In this document: piece by piece, positions 19,604 through 32,192 of the stretch | How the letters are laid out: each line of letters opens with the position of its first letter | How positions within the stretch are numbered: position 1 is the first letter of the stretch | NCBI GenBank assembly: GCA_015350385.1 | Contig: WNKI01000005.1 | Span: 944,266 to 1,008,265 of the forward strand | DNA: 64,000 nucleotides | Source: Aculops lycopersici | Taxonomy: Eukaryota > Arthropoda > Arachnida > Trombidiformes > Eriophyidae | Reading direction: 5' to 3' | The notes under the pieces: generated by a model | The model's input: only the letters and a program-made list of their open reading frames with translations | Told to the model about the DNA's origin: nothing | Database searches by the model: none | Made by a program: the position numbers and the translations under genes

Positions 19604-21252
19604 AGTGAATGAATGAAATAGGATGGGTGGTGGCTCGCAAACTGGACGTGGGGTGGCTCGCTAGCTAGCTGGCTGGTTGAGTTGTTAGCTGTCAATATTT
19701 ACGACATTAATATTGCTTGCTTTGTACTCGCGAGACACATTGGTGCTCTGATTAAACCGCAACAATCATGATTATAATAAAACGATTGTTGATGTAATTT
19801 GACATGACGATGGAAGATGGTGTTTGGTTTGCTTAGGGTAGAATACCACCACATATTTTTGTTATTTGTGTTTATTTCTGCGTGCGAGCATTTGTGTGTT
19901 TGCTGCGGATTCTTGGTGAGTTGTGGTGCTGGCCACGGGAATTGTGGTGCAGTTTGACTTTGTTCAACTTGGCGAGGCGAAACGAGACGAGACGAGACGC
20001 GGGGAGTTTGCACTAGATTACTGCGTGTGCGAATGAGCAATCCCATCCTTATCATTAGTGGTGCTTGTTGGTGCCACTTTCAGTTTGCTGCCGTCGTCGG
20101 CGCCGCCACCACTGCTGCTGCCTTTGCTGCAGAAAGCTAACTTGGTGGCACCAAGTGGTGGGCAAGCTGATACTATGGGTGCCACTGGAACCCCCTCTCT
20201 TGGCAACTCGTTCGCCTAAAACTCATCACGCGCATTCGCTCGCATTTAGGCGCCTTCATCGTAGGGGCAGTCCATAGTTTTGGCAAGCTTGCCAACCAAG
20301 ACTGATGGCGGCGCAGTTGTTGACGCGTGGCCACGCCTTCGTATCAAGTTTTCGGGAAACCAGTCCATTCTGCCAGTGAAACTTCGCGACTGTGTGCGCA
20401 TCACCCGAAGTTTTTGAAAAGGCGTGCGCTCAGTTGGGGCGGGAATTTTCCTCGCGGACATCACCCTTGTATGTGTATACAAGGGGTCTTCACGACCGAT
20501 AGTGCCTTACGACCGATAGCGAGCTAGCCAACCGACAAACACTAACACACAGACAGACGCACTAGCTCCCTTGGTGCTCACGTTCACACGCACGCATAAG
20601 CATACACACAAAACCTAACCGAGAGGAGCTAGCTACTCTGCTCTGTCTGTCTCTCTCGCTCGGTAGCTCGTCGGTTTGTGTGTGTATGTGCGAGATATCG
20701 AGATATCTTGCTCCGCGGGAATTTTCCAGTCCTTCACAATGTTGTTTATGCGTCCCTATGTGCGCTTGTGTGCAACTACCAGTCTACTATACCACAGTGT
20801 TGGTATATATGAACGCGAGACAGACGAGGAGAGCATTATTACATTATTATTATATTCTTGTTTATCCAATAACACAATCACCACCATTTAAGAGCAGAGC
20901 CAACTAAAAACTACTAATAGCCACACATACTCACATACTCACAATCATTGTTGAAGGAAGGAGAAAAAGATACACAGATACAAAAGACATTAACGTTCGT
21001 CTCAGATAATAAACTACGAGAAAACTCAATAAACGATATAACAAGATACATACAAATTACAAATTATCTAGCTACACTCGCTACCTAGTTTACTAAAATC
21101 AAGTCATAATTCGAAATTGATTGATACCGATTCGCAAAACCAAGAATATAATAACAACAACAACAACAACAAAAGGACAACCTAATTAGTCATCACCTAC
21201 AAATTTGCTAAATTCAAAACAGAACACCATTCACCAAACACATTTAACAAAC
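19604..21252. other. Divergent region between WDR7 and antizyme
   Basis: About 1.65 kb with the WDR7 promoter at the left. A long AC/AAC-rich leader-like stretch lies before the antizyme (20,900-21,250). Two direct copies of ACGACCGATAG occur at about 20,492 and 20,509. I looked here for an antizyme ORF1 ending in TGA, placed to shift +1 into the downstream frame, and did not find one. Confidence 0.45.
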
Positions 21253-21687
21253 ATGGATACGAGTAGTAATAATTTTGATACATTATCGCAAGCCACGAAT
21301 AAGGGCCTAAGTACAAATAATACCAACATCAACAGTAAGATGGATTTTGAACAGTATGATGCGAATACTCGTGAAATAACCATCAATGATCCTAATGTTC
21401 CCAAACCGGCGCTCAGGGGTGCAATCTGCAAAGGAAATCTATATCTAAATCTAACCAACATACCACCTGGAGATTACTCAAAAGAATTATTCATCACATT
21501 ACTGGATAAAGCCGAAGAGGCCGGCTGTAATAATGTGATTGTTTGCCTTGACACAAAGGAGAGTATTAGGCCATTTGGGTTCTTGGGTTTCAAAATACTA
21601 TCACCCGAGCATATTTTGGTTCCAAAGGGTTGCACCAAGGATATGATACTCATGTGCTATGAGCTTGAGGGTACGAATAAACTGTAA
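21253..21687 (+). CDS. OAZ: Ornithine decarboxylase antizyme (main reading frame)
   Basis: Antizyme binds ornithine decarboxylase, sends it to the proteasome and blocks polyamine uptake. From the ATG at 21253 the frame gives 144 residues; it is open from 21190. The antizyme core is clear: KGNLYLNLTNIPPGDYSKEL, then TLLDKAEEAGCNNVIVCLD, FGFLGFKILSPEHILVPKG and ILMCYELEG near the end. This matches the frame-2 part of animal antizymes, which is normally reached by +1 frameshifting at the TGA of a short ORF1. In the frame that could feed this one, stops TAG, TAA and TGA lie close together (21264, 21270, 21276) with no ORF1 upstream. Either ORF1 is on a separate exon or translation starts at the ATG. 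An acceptor-like AAAACAG ends at about 21221. Confidence 0.85.
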   Translation: MDTSSNNFDTLSQATNKGLSTNNTNINSKMDFEQYDANTREITINDPNVPKPALRGAICKGNLYLNLTNIPPGDYSKELFITLLDKAEEAGCNNVIVCLDTKESIRPFGFLGFKILSPEHILVPKGCTKDMILMCYELEGTNKL

Positions 21688-21874
21688 TCCAGTTCAATTG
21701 ATATAGACATGGGTAGGGAGATTCTAGCATTATGAGTATGCGCTTATCTTCGCATCATATAACTACCATCTAATAACAACTACTACTATAACAGCTACCA
21801 TTATATCATAACAAAAGAATCAAGAATTTTCATTCAATCAAAATTATCATTACAAATCATAAGTCACAAACAAC

Positions 21875-21880
21875 AATAAA
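21875..21880 (+). terminator. Poly(A) signal of antizyme
   Basis: AATAAA 188 bp after the antizyme stop, in an AT-rich 3' region. Confidence 0.45.
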
Positions 21881-22539
21881 CTTTACCACCACTTTCATCA
21901 AAACGGAATGAGAAATTTCAACTTTTGAAAGAAACAATAACAAATCTATACTTTTGTATTGTATCACCATCACTATCACAATTCCACCCTCTACCTTTAT
22001 GTCTTGATTTCGCAATGTTCATGCTATCGCCGCATGTTCTATGATCGAAAGTCTACTTATGTACCTCTCTTGTCATAATTTCAACCACAGCTTTGCATTG
22101 AAACTTTTTGAAAGCCTCAACAGCAACAAGCACGACGTCAGCTGCCCTTAGATCTGGATGCGACTCCCTCGACAACAACTTCGATTGCAAATGAAGCTGG
22201 AACACCATCAATTTGAAACAAACACTAGTAACATAGTGCTATTCTTAGACAATGCAATCGAGACTATTTTTGGCGATTTTTGTATATTGGAAAACATGTT
22301 TTGCAGAGTCCGCGTAGCTTAAATGAGTCAATCGCGTCAAAGTGTAACAGTTGTGTCAGTGTGATACCCTATCATAAGTACCTAATCTAACAGTCAATTA
22401 AACCTCACGCCATCGAGACCGATTCTTGAGACGAGTGTGAGATATATCTAGTGCATATTCACATCTACTCACTCACGCTGTTCGTTGTCTCGCTTATGAT
22501 AAAAGTCAACCTACCGATTAATAGAGCGATACCCGCAAC
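21881..22539. other. Spacer upstream of secreted-protein gene
   Basis: About 660 bp between the antizyme poly(A) signal and the next start. It presumably holds the promoter of the secreted protein. No coding segment is recognised. Confidence 0.4.
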
Positions 22540-23547
22540 ATGTATCGCCAACAAGAGACCTTAATCGGGTTTAATGTGAACATGATCTTAGTGCTGGCGA
22601 TATTGTCACTATCGTTGGTCACAACTCATTCTATTGTTGAAGACACATCGGAGAGAGCCTTCGAGCATGGACTTAATATTAGTCCAGAATTCAGGAGGCT
22701 AAGTGAGGTTTTGGCACAGTTAGAAAAAGGCGAGGATGGTGAAGATTTGCCACCTGTACTTGTATTCGAGATAGCAAAGGATTTTTTTGAGGAGAAAGAG
22801 AAAGATCCCAGTTATGATAGGGGGATTTTGAATACTTGGAGTCGAGTTTCTAAATCAAAGACAACTAATTGCACCATTGAAGCAGCCGAACAAATCCAAC
22901 TCAATGTTGGTGAGGCAGATGCAGAGTGGCATAGAATTAGATCGAGATGGCAAACATATGAACCAATATTCACAGTTCAAAAGTTAATCTTGCAAAATGC
23001 CTATGATCATGCGCTTGTTTGCGAGAAAGTTTATGGTCGTCAACACGACGAGTTTGCCAAAGAATTCGAGCAAACCAATACACACAAATTCACCGATGAC
23101 TTGGTATACTATCTAAGAAAGAACTGTATGCCGGGTCGGAATTGGCTCCAGCTTCGTCCAGGTCTCGAGAGCACCGATAAATACTATGAATGTGTTAGAG
23201 ACACTATATTGACTGAAAACCTACCCATCTTACGCAGAGCACTGAGGGATAACTCGAAGATTGTTGCCGATAAAAGTAGCCGGCCACTTGATGATAAGAC
23301 GCTCCTTGAGCTTGCATGGGATGGTGAAACTATGTGCCGTAGTTATGTCAAGAAATTTGATAGCCTGTTCGATTTGGCCGCCTGGGAGGCGGATAGCTTC
23401 GCCAATAAAATCTTCGGCGAATCAAATTTTAATAAGTCATGGGTTATCTCGGGCACCTGTAAGGAGCTCCTGAAGAAGGGTGTCACGAAAATTGTTGCGG
23501 CTTTAAAGAAAGAAGGAGAGCGTAGATACTCTGTAGCTCAGTCGTGA
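22540..23547 (+). CDS. Orphan secreted protein, 335 residues
   Basis: I do not recognise the family. After a short polar start, residues about 13-31 (NMILVLAILSLSLVTTHSI) form a hydrophobic segment that reads as a signal peptide or anchor. The remainder is mostly helical and charged, with six cysteines (in TTNCT, LVCEK, KNCMP, YECVR, TMCRS and GTCKE) that could form three disulfides. NCT is an N-glycosylation site. There is no second membrane segment and no catalytic motif that I can see. The frame is complete, intronless, and codon use looks like its neighbours. It may be lineage-specific, secreted or lumenal. A role cannot be assigned. Confidence 0.8.
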   Translation: MYRQQETLIGFNVNMILVLAILSLSLVTTHSIVEDTSERAFEHGLNISPEFRRLSEVLAQLEKGEDGEDLPPVLVFEIAKDFFEEKEKDPSYDRGILNTWSRVSKSKTTNCTIEAAEQIQLNVGEADAEWHRIRSRWQTYEPIFTVQKLILQNAYDHALVCEKVYGRQHDEFAKEFEQTNTHKFTDDLVYYLRKNCMPGRNWLQLRPGLESTDKYYECVRDTILTENLPILRRALRDNSKIVADKSSRPLDDKTLLELAWDGETMCRSYVKKFDSLFDLAAWEADSFANKIFGESNFNKSWVISGTCKELLKKGVTKIVAALKKEGERRYSVAQS

Positions 23548-23801
23548 TTACTTCTACCCGCTCTTTCATGTCCTTATAATAATGGAATATGATATAGTCA
23601 TGAAACTCTAACAAATGATATATTCGACCATAATGTTTAACGGAGACCCATAGCCATGAAACACCAGATCCTTCACAAGTTACATATCCACTTCTGGAGC
23701 TAACAAGAAGTCAGGGTAATTTGGAATTTCGATATGCATTTTATAAGCAGCAGATCTGTTGAAGTCTATTCATTAAAACCAAAGGCTTAACGAAAACGAA
23801 A

Positions 23802-25075
23802 TCAGACTAGAAGCTTAGAAAGAGCGATTTTATGAAAGAACGGATGGTTGTTGTATTTCAGTCGAGTCATCATTTCCACCCCCAACACAGTCGAGATGAT
23901 TGCACTTTGATTCGTCCACAATTTGCATTGCTGATCTAGATTGTCCACCATTATTTCATGGTTGTTGATGTCCGTGGCTTCATTTGATATTGCGACTTGC
24001 GGCTTGCTCAACACCAATCTCATCAATTTGAGCCTCGACTTCATCGTAGGGATGAAGTTTCGATGGCTGTCACATCAAACTTAATCTTATGGTCGTCAAA
24101 GACGTGGTCTAGATGATATCTTATGCGCATTGACCAATTGAAGCATGAACGGCGAGTTAAGTTTGAGTTGGACAATCTTGTTCATGTTTATGATGGACCC
24201 GACCGATCAGATCGACCACAAAACGATTCTGCAAATCCGACGCTGATATAGCCACGGCATATAATGAGTGGTGAAAATGAGAACCAACTTGTGAGACATG
24301 TAATTTTCTCTTGCCATCATAGTCGGTGCCGGTATACAATCATGCTGACGGCATCACGGGCTGTCGAATCTTATTAAATCAAATCCCCATCTGAGCTGAC
24401 AAAATGGTCAACAATCTCTGTCATATTTATGATGGTTCTTGGGAGATAGTTGTGTCACTACACCGAGGCATGATTTGTTCTAACCCTTGTGTAGGTCTCC
24501 TGATGTTCTCATTCTGAATTGTTTGCTTGGTCAGCATGCTCTGGGCAACGATCGTTGGGGTCTTAAGGCGTGCTTTTGGACATCAAATGATTTCAGCATC
24601 AATGTTACTATCACCACCGAGGCAGGCCCAATCTTATTGGTGGAGATACTTCCTTAGTAGTAAAACATGACACATAAACAAATGTATAAACAAGCCTCTG
24701 ATTCGAAATGGTAGTTTGGCGGTCTAGTCAGTTTCTATCGATGATATAATCAATGCACCTTTATCGTTACAATGGTGTTCAATCTGTATCTGTAGTTGTG
24801 GCAAATCTCAGCCACCAGGCGTCGTTGCCAGGAACTCCAAAGCCGAAGAATACGAGGGATCTGCAGTTAGGCCTTTCTAGTTTGGCGAACACTTTGCTAG
24901 TTATCGTTGTTTTGCCTTCTTCTTTTAGCAACACCGGTCGACTCGGTTCTCTCCAGTTCGTGAGCCTTCATATATCTTTGATCATGTTTTCGACAAAGCT
25001 TTTATCTTCCTGCCAAGATACTGTTAACTAGAACTACGACAACAACGATGACAGCAACGGTGCCGGCTTGATCTA
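23802..25075 (-). pseudogene. Decayed coding remnants, possibly LDL-receptor-related (LRP)
   Basis: On the minus strand several protein-like segments lie in different frames, broken by stops. At 24339-24157 the reading TDYDGKRKLHVSQVGSHFHH followed by SDLQNRFVV recalls a YWTD propeller blade. At about 23,930-23,850 a frame gives ESKCNHLDCVGGGNDDSTE, close to the end of an LDLa repeat. At about 25,070-25,020 AGTVAVIVVVVVLVNSIL looks like a membrane helix. At about 24,870-24,800 FFGFGVPGNDAWWLRF is also coding-like. No frame joins them, and their order is not that of a normal LRP. The assignment is tentative and rests on visual motif similarity. Confidence 0.33.
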
Positions 25076-25261
25076 AGCTGAGACCTCATGGACTTGATAA
25101 CTGGAATGATTCATTTCTTTCTGTTCGTGGCATAATTTATATCATATGAAAACTGTCATCATCCATCACAAAATTATCACAAATATACTGGGCGCCGCAA
25201 GCAACACACAGCGTGAGTTGCCATCGACAGGCGACCGGAGATCATTTTCGAAAGCTAGCTC

Positions 25262-25454
25262 ACGACCGCTAGCCTTACTAGTCTTCGTCTAGCTTACCCA
25301 CAAACGAACACATCGACACTTGGCCATTCCAACTCTTGCTTGAGCACTTCCAATTCTTCTTCTGATAGATAGATGGATGGAAGCCTTACTCTTGCTCTAA
25401 GTAAAAGTTACTGGTCTCGTCATAGTTGTCGTACCCATGTAGGCTAGCGGTCGT
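25262..25454. repeat. 193-bp segment bounded by a 14-bp inverted repeat
   Basis: ACGACCGCTAGCCT (25262-25275) is exactly reverse-complemented by AGGCTAGCGGTCGT (25441-25454). The interior shows no open frame of note. It could be a small non-autonomous element or an old fold-back. No flanking target duplication is obvious. Confidence 0.35.
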
Positions 25455-28400
25455 TGCTCTAGCTATACTATCACTTTTATCGGTCCCTTAAGACTTGCAA
25501 GTTCAAGGGGCCATTGTTCATGTTTATGACTTTTTGGTGACAGCGGGACGTGCGCCTTATTTGGCTGACTGGCGTTGGCAGCAGTCGCCTGGTTGGCGAT
25601 CAAAGAGGCACAAATCATTCGGTAACGATCCGACAGTACCCATCTGGTCCTCTCATACAGTTGCCAGTACAGAGGCCCAAATGTCACCAAAGTGAGAGCA
25701 ACTATCATTGTTCAAGCTCCCGAGTGCTCTGCGTAAGCCTCCCGTCGTCCAAGTCCATTTACCGGGTGGCTAGCCAGCTAGCATCGAATCAAACTATTGA
25801 GTTGGCGGCTTATTTTTGACACACGCTATCACATGGGTAGCTTCCCGCAACTTATCAAGAATTCACGATGGCGATTGAAATTATTATCCAGATCACACCG
25901 AAACAGACTATCTGCTCGAGAACCTATTGGTGCTCAATATGATGGACTTTCTGTAATCTAAAGATCAGATCCCTAAATCCTGTAAATCTCGTTTGATGAT
26001 GATTGTCTCGATTCCGGATCTGGGGAATCTAAGAAAGATCTAGACTCCGGATTGATTCACATTTCTCCGTGACACTTGTGGTAGTCGTTTTTTGAAATGA
26101 GGAATAAGTGTTGATTGCTGTGTGTTGATTGGGTGAATCTGATTCAACAGAGCTGGTGTATTTTATCATAAATATTGATGCAATCTAATTGATTCTTAGA
26201 AAGCTAGAATCATTCAGAGAATTACAAAAGTGTTGATAGAATCTGAAATATATATTTAGAGAAACTTGTTAGCTAAGATAAAAATAATGTAGAGACTATA
26301 TTACGTTAGCGTAAAAATGTACAGAAGCCACAATGTGATGAAAAGTTCGCTCCCAACAGTTCGCCGCTGATAGGCGAAACGTCCTCGGTGCTAGAAGAGT
26401 GCCACGCATGACTTGCCCACTTAGGTATGATTGATCGATGTCTGACACTCGGTGAGCGCCGCACAATCTGTAATACTCTTGACCGTTTGCACGACAAGCA
26501 TATCGTACATGCACGATCGAGCGAATTTTTCAAAGGTTCGCAGCCTCGGCCGTCATAGTCTCCATGTTATTTTGAAATGAATCTTCACCTCACCGAATTG
26601 ATCATATCCTTTTTACATCTATCATCTTGGAGTAAACTTTCGATGTACATATATTTTGAGAATATAATCTGATTAAATCCTCGCCTGGGTTCAAGCATCC
26701 AATAAGATGACTAACTAAAATTATTGCAAGAACTAGAACAGGATTCCACCGCAAATCAATAATCGATGAGGTAGCCGGCCAGCGGTGTGACCAACGTACC
26801 TCTTCCTAATATTTGATGGATCGGTTAATTGCGATCTAGATAAATCTGTCAATAGGATTGGAGGAGCTACAACGATGGGAATACTTCAACTAATCAGAAG
26901 ATGTGTACCTGTTGGACACTCATCGATTTGAAAATTTGACTTCAAAAATTCACCCAATCTCCTCAGCAGAGCGAATAATTACGATTGTCGGCAGATGAAA
27001 AGAATTCAAAGCTAAAGCTTTCAATCCATGTGTAATCGATCTAAATCGACTTGGAATCAAGCCATAGCGGCAAGATGCTTTGAAATCATGAATGCATGAT
27101 ACAGGCCACCAGATAACATCGCGCAGAGTCGAACTTCGAATCGTTATGAACACCGCATTCAATTGGTTACGTCGCTCAGCAGTTAGTTGGATAAAGAAGA
27201 CGAATAAAGCAATGATCTCATCGAATGATAGCCCACCCATGAGGGATCCCGCTCAAGACTCATGAATGGCACTTGCAAAGCTCGAGGTTTGACTGAGCCA
27301 TCGCCACCACCGAGTTCATTGCCTTTAACCAAGGAAGTCGCCACCATCGCCATAAACCTTCGTGTGTGCATCTACCTCCTCCTTCTGCTCTTCCCAGCCG
27401 ATTGCGTCTTGTGCACCGCATTCATGAAAGGGCAGACTGAGAGGCTAGTGCTATTGACAGAGATAATACAACCAGCACAGGGAGACAACAAATCACTTAT
27501 AATGGGCGCAATAAATGTCATTAGTTATGTGCGCCTTGTGCCACTCAAGTGCACGTTGAGGACAAAGTGGGAAAACCGGTAGGAAAAGGAAAAATTAGAG
27601 GGACACATGACACCAGTTGTATGGGTCCGCCAGTTTATCGGTCTGCTTCGTTGGTTGTCAGCTAGCTGCCTATAGAATGAGTCTCTTGGATAGATAATCG
27701 TATCCACTCACTCGCTCGAAGTAGTTTCGCCTGTCGAACTCTTGTCTCTCTGGGTGATATACTTTTTCCAAGAATCATGAACAACCGGTTGCTATTATCA
27801 TGATCACTATCGCGTCAATCAATAAAACGCAGGCACACACAGGAAATGCTCATCACATCGACTACTAAAACAACACTCCTTCCATACAATTCACGTAAAA
27901 ATCAACCACACGGAGCTCAGTGAAATGGACAATGTTACGCCATAATCTTGCGCTCGAATGAAGCAGGACGGATCTGGAATGGATGTCCGCTTATGAGTTC
28001 GAGTGAATCTAGAGTCCGAAGAAGGTAAATTTATATCCGTAAAAATAGAACAACATTGTAGTGGCTCTCGCCTAGGGACTATCATTTATACTATAACATT
28101 GACACTGACGACAAAATAACGACGATAGAGAGGACGAGTAACGCACTGCCACTTCCGGTCTCATAAGTCATGGTGCTAATATGCGAGCTGGAGTTATAAA
28201 GTTTCGTTGGGACCTTCTCAATCCTGAAAAAGACAAAAGCACTAAATGTGAGCGACTAACGAGAACCAGGTTGTTAGTAGAAAAAGATCAAATGTATCGT
28301 TAGGTAAGACAGAGAAAGGAGATACGCAGATGCTAGTGGACCAGAGGCAGTTTCAATTGCCTACAGCTACCAGACACTTCGAGACAGTTGTGCACCCTGA

Positions 28401-31400
28401 AATAACGACTGTCAGTATCAGTTAATTGTGTGTTTAAATAGGTATATTGGTTGGCGAATTTCGACAAACTAACCTGGCAAACTCCCCATGTATAATCACA
28501 CTTCCAAGGGAGCATATACATTTGCACCGCCAACCAAACTTACGGATAAGGACGATAAAAATCACTTTATTACACAGGCAAGCTATCAAGCGACTGTAAT
28601 AGAAGCATTCGTCTGGCTCAAAGCAAATGTGTCCATCTAAATTTGTACATTTATTTGATGGCGCGAGAACACTAACACCAACGCGCTCGTAGATGCGAGT
28701 TCTTTACTGACCTAAATCAAGACTAATGAGAGTAATCAGTAGACTTGAGCTCGCCAGTAGCAACTCGACTGGGGGACGACAAATGGGCGGCGCGCAGTAA
28801 CAAGATAGATAACCGACATTCGAATTTGTTCATAACGTCAATCGGTGAGATAAGGCGATGGTAGTAGTCGCCGCTGGCAGAACAAAAGCAGAATTGTAGC
28901 CACCACTACTAAACGCGTCACTTGCATATATATGTCACAAATCAGCTCGACAATTGCTAGACAACGATCTTGAGTGGCAGCAAGTTATCTGTTAATTCAA
29001 GCGAGTCGCTAGAAGTGGCCCGAGACTTGTATGAGCTTGCATCCTCTTTGCAGTATCTGAAGCTTGCCCTGCTAGATTATTACCCCTTCATACAGGCAGT
29101 AGATGTAGACGCAGCAAGAGTTAACTTGCTCGCCTAGTGTCCGGCTGGTCACGAGAAAATACTCAACTTTAAAGACGCAGAAGAGGAAGAGAGCGCACGA
29201 CATGCCAGTCTCATCAACTTGCGCCGGTGACAATTGTCTTTAATGGCCAGCTAAAGTTTTGAATTATTTCTACATGGCACATGAGTAATAGAAGTTGAGT
29301 AGAGAAAGAGCAGGAGTTACGGGCACATTCACGACCTTAGGGCCAAGCGATGCCACGGATTTGGATGAATGAGCGAATGTTGCGGCGCTAGAGCCAACTC
29401 TAGCGCATGTAACTATAGCGCGTGAATTGGTTTGGAAGGCTGTCATTAGAGATCATTTGTTTTATGGGACTGGCGCAGCAACAAAATGGGCGGTCAACAT
29501 TCAGATCACCAACTGACTGAGTCAGCGCGAGTCGCATGAGGCTTGTTAAAATTTTACTAATGGTTATATGGCTTCCGAGCCTTCAAAGCCGATGGACACA
29601 TCGCACGTCCGGCCACAACGATGGCGCAACAACGCAGATTTGCTCGAATCAAAGAGGCAAACTATCGCCACAACGACTGCCGGCCTCGGCCAAGCGCCTA
29701 CATTGAACAAAAATGACAACAATGTAAAATGATATTTGGTTGTGGCCGGACAGAGGTTGCGCAAAACAGAGATGAAGCGTTAGGTTGCCCTGTGCTCGTT
29801 ACAAGCCCATTGACAGGCTAGCGACCCGGAGATTTTCTAGAGCACCCAAGCTAAAAATAATAGGAGATAACAGTGAACGCAGATGAGACTTGGATAAAGA
29901 AAATAAGCAGTTAGATGGCTGGACTAGAGGAGGAGGAGGAGGAGGAGTAAAATAGTGCAGATCTGTATACGAGCGCGAGAAAATTGGATGGATGGGAGCA
30001 GACGTTACATTTGGTGTGTCGCATTTGATATAAAGATGATGCACACGCACTCACGCACACCATGAGGAGTCACCGAGATGAAGTTAGTGGCAATGGGCAA
30101 CAGTGTCGTTGTTGCGCAACGACCACAACAAAACAAAATGCATATTCCGCACCTATGCACTTAGTGAAACAACAGCGATGCTGACAAACCTTGGTTGGTT
30201 TTACATTGCGCCAGGGCCAGTCAACCCGATGGTTCATCTCGTTTCGCCTATGGGATTGTGTGCAATGCTGTCTGGTCTCAAGCTTCGGCAACCTCACTGT
30301 CAACCAATACCAATACCAGCACCACTACCGCCAAAACCAAGCCCAAGCGAGAGGAATGAGTTACAGATAAATGACAGGCGGCGCTGGGGGTGCTATTGGT
30401 GCGCGTGAAAAGCCGCTGGCAGAGACAAGCTCCTGATTGTCTGACAATGCAAATGATTCCTCCTCAATAGAATGGCGGATGATTTATGGATGCACGTACG
30501 ACGTGAGCTAAAATCAAAAACATAACAAACGCTCGGTCCTGAACAACCACTGCCTCACATGATGATAGGCTGGCTAGCTAACAGTTGGCTTCTAGGAGGA
30601 CGGAGCAAAAGCGCGCCCTTCTAGAGTATAGCGAGCGACTGAGTGAGTGTATGTGTGATGATGACAACGGATGGCGTCCAAAGAATGAGGGGGAGACATA
30701 CGCACTAACTAATGAGTCCGCCTGACTCCGACAACATAGACGATACAGTCTCGTCATCGGCGTGCCGACGTTTATATATCTGTTGTGTGCTGGGTGGACC
30801 ATAGATGAACACAAACACTGCCACCAAACATCATCCCTCACTCCTTGCCACACTGGCAGCTGCTCGTGCCCGGAACCATCTAGCCAGCCACTAGGTAGTA
30901 TCGACACAAAGTTATGGCTCGGTGCCAGCGTCAAGGGGGGATCTGGTGCAAGCAATACAGCAACTTGATGCCGTTGCAAGTCTCCCGTCACAGAGGCGAC
31001 TCGCTTTAGTCGTCTTCGTCTTCGTCGTCGTCGTCGTTGGCAGACGCGGCGGCGTGTAGTCATCATGAGTTCCTGTTTCTGACACAGAGTGTATGGCACC
31101 ACCACTGCTACCATCATCGCCTCCACTGGCCTGCATGACGCAACCAAGTCACAAACCAGAAAAGAGGAAAGAGTCATTAGAGAAGTCAAAGTTTGATAAT
31201 TTATATATCGGCTCACCACATTTGCCTCCAATGTTGCTGCTGCTGCTGTCACTGACATCTCTGGTCTGCACATCGAGAGCAAGTGCCAGCGCCCCAATGC
31301 CCATCATTCTCTCGACTCTTGGCTAGAGTTTCTCCCTTTTTGCCTGGTGCTAATTTCTCACCATCTTCTCTCCCCACTTTCTGCCAACTCAAGAGCCAAG

Positions 31401-32128
31401 AGTTCGATAACACCAAGTTAACCAAGAACCATTCGCGCCAACAACCATGAAGAGCAAGCAAAAAGGGAGACGACCGCAAGAGTCGTTAGTCAATCTAGTC
31501 AAGCATTCAGTGATCGATCCATCGTTGTGCGCAGTCAAAAGAGGAGAGCTGCGCCAACTAAACGCCGCGCGAGTCGGTTAGCGGAAGCTCCTGAATTTGA
31601 AACATCGAATGGCAACTTATCCTTCCTTTCTTCCATCCATCGATCCATCCATCCATCCAGTCGGCGAGTCACTCTATTCATTCATAATTTGCCATCACCG
31701 TCTATTGTCGTTCCAAAGACAACCGGGTGAGTTACGAGCGACGAAAGAGCTGAAGGAGAAGGGTGGAGTTGAAAGCAAGTAGGCGGAATAGATGGGAGAA
31801 CGGAAGTCGAGATTGAGTCATTTGGTTGTTGCCTCACTCTCTATCTCTACTAACCAGCGCTGAAGTCACTCATCAATGCAGAGCCACGAAATCTGGGTGA
31901 CAAGTTGCAAAAGACAATTTGTTTGAGATGCGGATGCAGGGTGACAGCAGTGCAAGCCATAGCGACACCCTCGCCTTTGCTTTCTCTGGACGATCCGTAG
32001 AGGAGCAAGCGAAAGAAAAGAGGCCAAGGAGGACCATTCGTCACCGGAAGTTGGTGGGATCATCAGTCTGGCACCTCCTCCCAGGAGGCGGTGCGCTCGT
32101 GGCGGAGATTCGAGTTGACTTGACGTCG

Positions 32129-32133
32129 GTTGC

Positions 32134-32185
<52 letters not shown>

Positions 32186-32192
32186 GCTGCTG
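32129..32192. repeat. (GTT)n microsatellite
   Basis: About 20 near-perfect GTT units. It produces long Gln, Asn, Thr or Val runs in the six frames and explains several spurious open frames here. Confidence 0.9.

Noticed and set aside
20065..20277. Plus-strand frame rich in Cys/Arg, considered as antizyme ORF1
   Set aside because: It does not end in a TGA placed to shift +1 into the antizyme frame and does not resemble known ORF1 sequences.
24496..24504. TCCTGATG, an antizyme-type frameshift motif
   Set aside because: It lies 2.8 kb downstream of the antizyme gene and in no open frame, so it is a chance match.
26950..27240. 96-codon minus-strand ATG frame (MGGLSFDEIIALF...)
   Set aside because: It reads like protein, but I have no homologue, conserved motif or splice evidence. 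Left as unassigned sequence within the desert.
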